Positions 5,666 to 6,601 of a DNA stretch of 6,601 nucleotides are shown here, piece by piece. This stretch comes from Acetobacteraceae bacterium (lineage in GTDB: Bacteria; Pseudomonadota; Alphaproteobacteria; Acetobacterales; Acetobacteraceae): contig DAHWBL010000244.1 of NCBI GenBank assembly GCA_027323595.1, positions 1 through 6,601 of the forward strand, written 5' to 3'. Position numbers and translations under genes: made by a program. The notes beneath the pieces are model-generated. The model was not told the origin of the DNA. It saw only the letters and a list, made by a program, of their open reading frames with translations, and ran no database searches. Each line of letters begins with the position of its first letter. Position 1 is the first letter of the stretch.

Positions 5666-5737
5666 TGGCCGGCTCCCGCCGACGCGATGGCGCAGGGTTT
5701 AGATAGTGCCGATGCCGGCTTGTCCATATCCCGCCCT

Positions 5738-5755
5738 GTTGCAAATCGTTGCAAC
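5738..5755. promoter_or_regulatory. 18-bp operator-like dyad between mlaA and the helicase gene
   Basis: GTTGCAA-ATCG-TTGCAAC is a perfect 7-bp inverted repeat around a 4-base centre. It lies 85 bases upstream of the mlaA start and 116 bases upstream of the helicase start, in a locally less GC-rich patch. The size and symmetry fit the site of a dimeric helix-turn-helix repressor. I do not recognise the regulator. The centre itself is not symmetric. It could act on either divergent gene. Confidence 0.4.
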
Positions 5756-5819
5756 CCGGCCACCCACGGCGGCGACGGCGGCGAAATTCTTGCCGCAAGG
5801 GCAGTGTCCGCCGCCCCGT

Positions 5820-5851
5820 TTGGGTGGTAGCCAGAAGCCCAGGACACCCAA
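5820..5851 (+). repeat. 7-bp inverted repeat in the helicase gene leader
   Basis: TTGGGTG (5820-5826) and CACCCAA (5845-5851) are perfect complements around 18 bases, ending 19 bases before the helicase ATG. It could form a leader hairpin or be a binding site. It may be chance, since one 7-bp pair is not rare over 200 bases. Confidence 0.25.
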
Positions 5852-5870
5852 CCAAGCCGCACCAGACCCG

Positions 5871-6601
5871 ATGGACCCCGCCCGCGTGAACGACTATCTC
5901 GCCCACCTCAATGAGGCCCAGCGCAGCGCGGTGGAGACACTGGACGGCCCGCTGCTGGTGCTAGCCGGCGCGGGCACCGGCAAGACCCGCGTGCTGACCA
6001 CCCGCTTCGCCCATATCCTGCTGAGCGGGCGGGCCTTCGCCTCGCAGGTGCTCGCCGTCACCTTCACCAACCGCGCGGCGCGGGAAATGCGCGAACGTGT
6101 GTCCGGCCTGCTCGGCCAGCCTGCCGAGGGGCTGTGGCTGGGCACCTTCCATGCGCTGGGCGCGCGGATGCTGCGCCGCCATGCCGAGCTGGTCGGGCTC
6201 AGCTCGAATTTCTCCATCCTGGACACCGACGACCAGCTCCGCCTGCTCAAGCAGGTGATGGAGGGGCTGCGCATCGACGCCAAGCGCTGGGCGCCGGCGC
6301 TGCTGATGGCGCGCATCCAGCGCTGGAAGGACCGCGGCCAGGCGCCCGCGCAGGTGCCGCCCGGCGAGCACACGGACCTCGCCGATGGCCGCCTGGGCAC
6401 CCTCTACGACGCCTATCAGCGCCGCCTCGCCGCGCTCAACGCCTGCGATTTCGGCGATCTGCTGCTGCACATCACCACCATCCTGCGCACCCACCCCGAC
6501 GTGCTGGCCGATTATCATCGCCGCTTCCGCTACATTCTGGTGGACGAGTACCAGGATACCAATGTGGTGCAGTATCTGTGGCTGCGCCTGCTCGCCCAGG
6601 G
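5871..6601 (+). CDS. uvrD: UvrD/PcrA/Rep-type ATP-dependent DNA helicase (3' end outside window)
   Basis: The N-terminal 243 codons of a superfamily 1A 3'-5' DNA helicase, which unwinds DNA in nucleotide-excision and mismatch repair and clears replication forks. Motifs appear in order: the Q motif LNEAQRSAV (13-21), Walker A GAGTGKT (33-39), motif Ia VTFTNRAAREMRERV (63-77), motif Ib region GTFHALGARMLR (91-102), NACDFGDLLL (190-199) and motif II VDEYQDTN (224-231). Motifs III-VI and the C-terminal region fall beyond the edge; such proteins are usually 650-800 residues, so about a third is seen. ATG 5871 places the Q motif at the normal distance from the N-terminus, but no Shine-Dalgarno precedes it. 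An upstream in-frame TTG (5820) would add residues unlike the family, so I reject it. It is divergent from mlaA. UvrD versus PcrA or Rep cannot be settled from this part alone; UvrD is the usual name in Proteobacteria. Confidence 0.93.
   Translation, partial: MDPARVNDYLAHLNEAQRSAVETLDGPLLVLAGAGTGKTRVLTTRFAHILLSGRAFASQVLAVTFTNRAAREMRERVSGLLGQPAEGLWLGTFHALGARMLRRHAELVGLSSNFSILDTDDQLRLLKQVMEGLRIDAKRWAPALLMARIQRWKDRGQAPAQVPPGEHTDLADGRLGTLYDAYQRRLAALNACDFGDLLLHITTILRTHPDVLADYHRRFRYILVDEYQDTNVVQYLWLRLLAQ

Noticed and set aside
5700..5735. Possible -35/-10 pair for mlaA on the minus strand (TGGACA ... TATCTA)
   Set aside because: The spacer is only 15 bases and the -10 match is poor, so it was not listed as a promoter.
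4541..5830. 429-codon open frame on the plus strand across mlaC, mlaA and their upstream region
   Set aside because: It overlaps two well-recognised genes on the opposite strand, its translation is Gln/Arg/His/Gly-rich without recognisable domains, and it crosses their spacer. It is an artefact of high GC.

Overview
The window is GC-rich, with dense, mostly GC-ending codons. It reads as chromosomal DNA of an alphaproteobacterium. The mix of an MlaA/MlaC pair, a TuaB/WzxC-type flippase, homogentisate dioxygenase and G-rich intergenic palindromes would fit Rhodospirillales/Acetobacteraceae. That placement is an inference from style, not from a marker gene.

Layout. (1) At the left edge, on the minus strand, lies the N-terminal and central part of a secreted protein. 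It has a signal peptide and a C-terminal VPEP motif followed by a hydrophobic stretch, which is a PEP-CTERM (exosortase) sorting signal. The stop lies beyond the window. It starts at GTG 552 behind an AT-rich leader. (2) A complete OsmC-family protein (1131-670, minus) follows. (3) A 308-base divergent intergenic region (1132-1439) is largely filled by nested inverted repeats resembling a composite extragenic palindrome. (4) hmgA, homogentisate 1,2-dioxygenase (1440-2753, plus), has all iron ligands. (5) Twenty bases later on the same strand is a 481-residue polytopic polysaccharide flippase (2774-4219). (6) Converging on it with only 3 bases between stop codons is an mlaA-mlaC pair (5653-4223, minus) for retrograde phospholipid transport. 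(7) After a 217-base divergent intergenic region with a good 18-bp dyad, the first 243 codons of a UvrD/PcrA-type helicase run off the right edge.

How the genes relate. The clear functional unit is mlaA-mlaC: an outer-membrane lipoprotein and its periplasmic lipid carrier, without the MlaFEDB pump in view. The PEP-CTERM protein and the flippase both belong to cell-surface/exopolysaccharide biology, but they are separated by osmC-like and hmgA genes and are not one operon. hmgA stands without other tyrosine-catabolism genes.

I found no tRNA, rRNA, CRISPR array, insertion-sequence transposase or phage gene. The least explained items are the PEP-CTERM protein with its unusual AT-rich leader, the composite palindrome between the OsmC gene and hmgA, and the 18-bp dyad between mlaA and the helicase gene.
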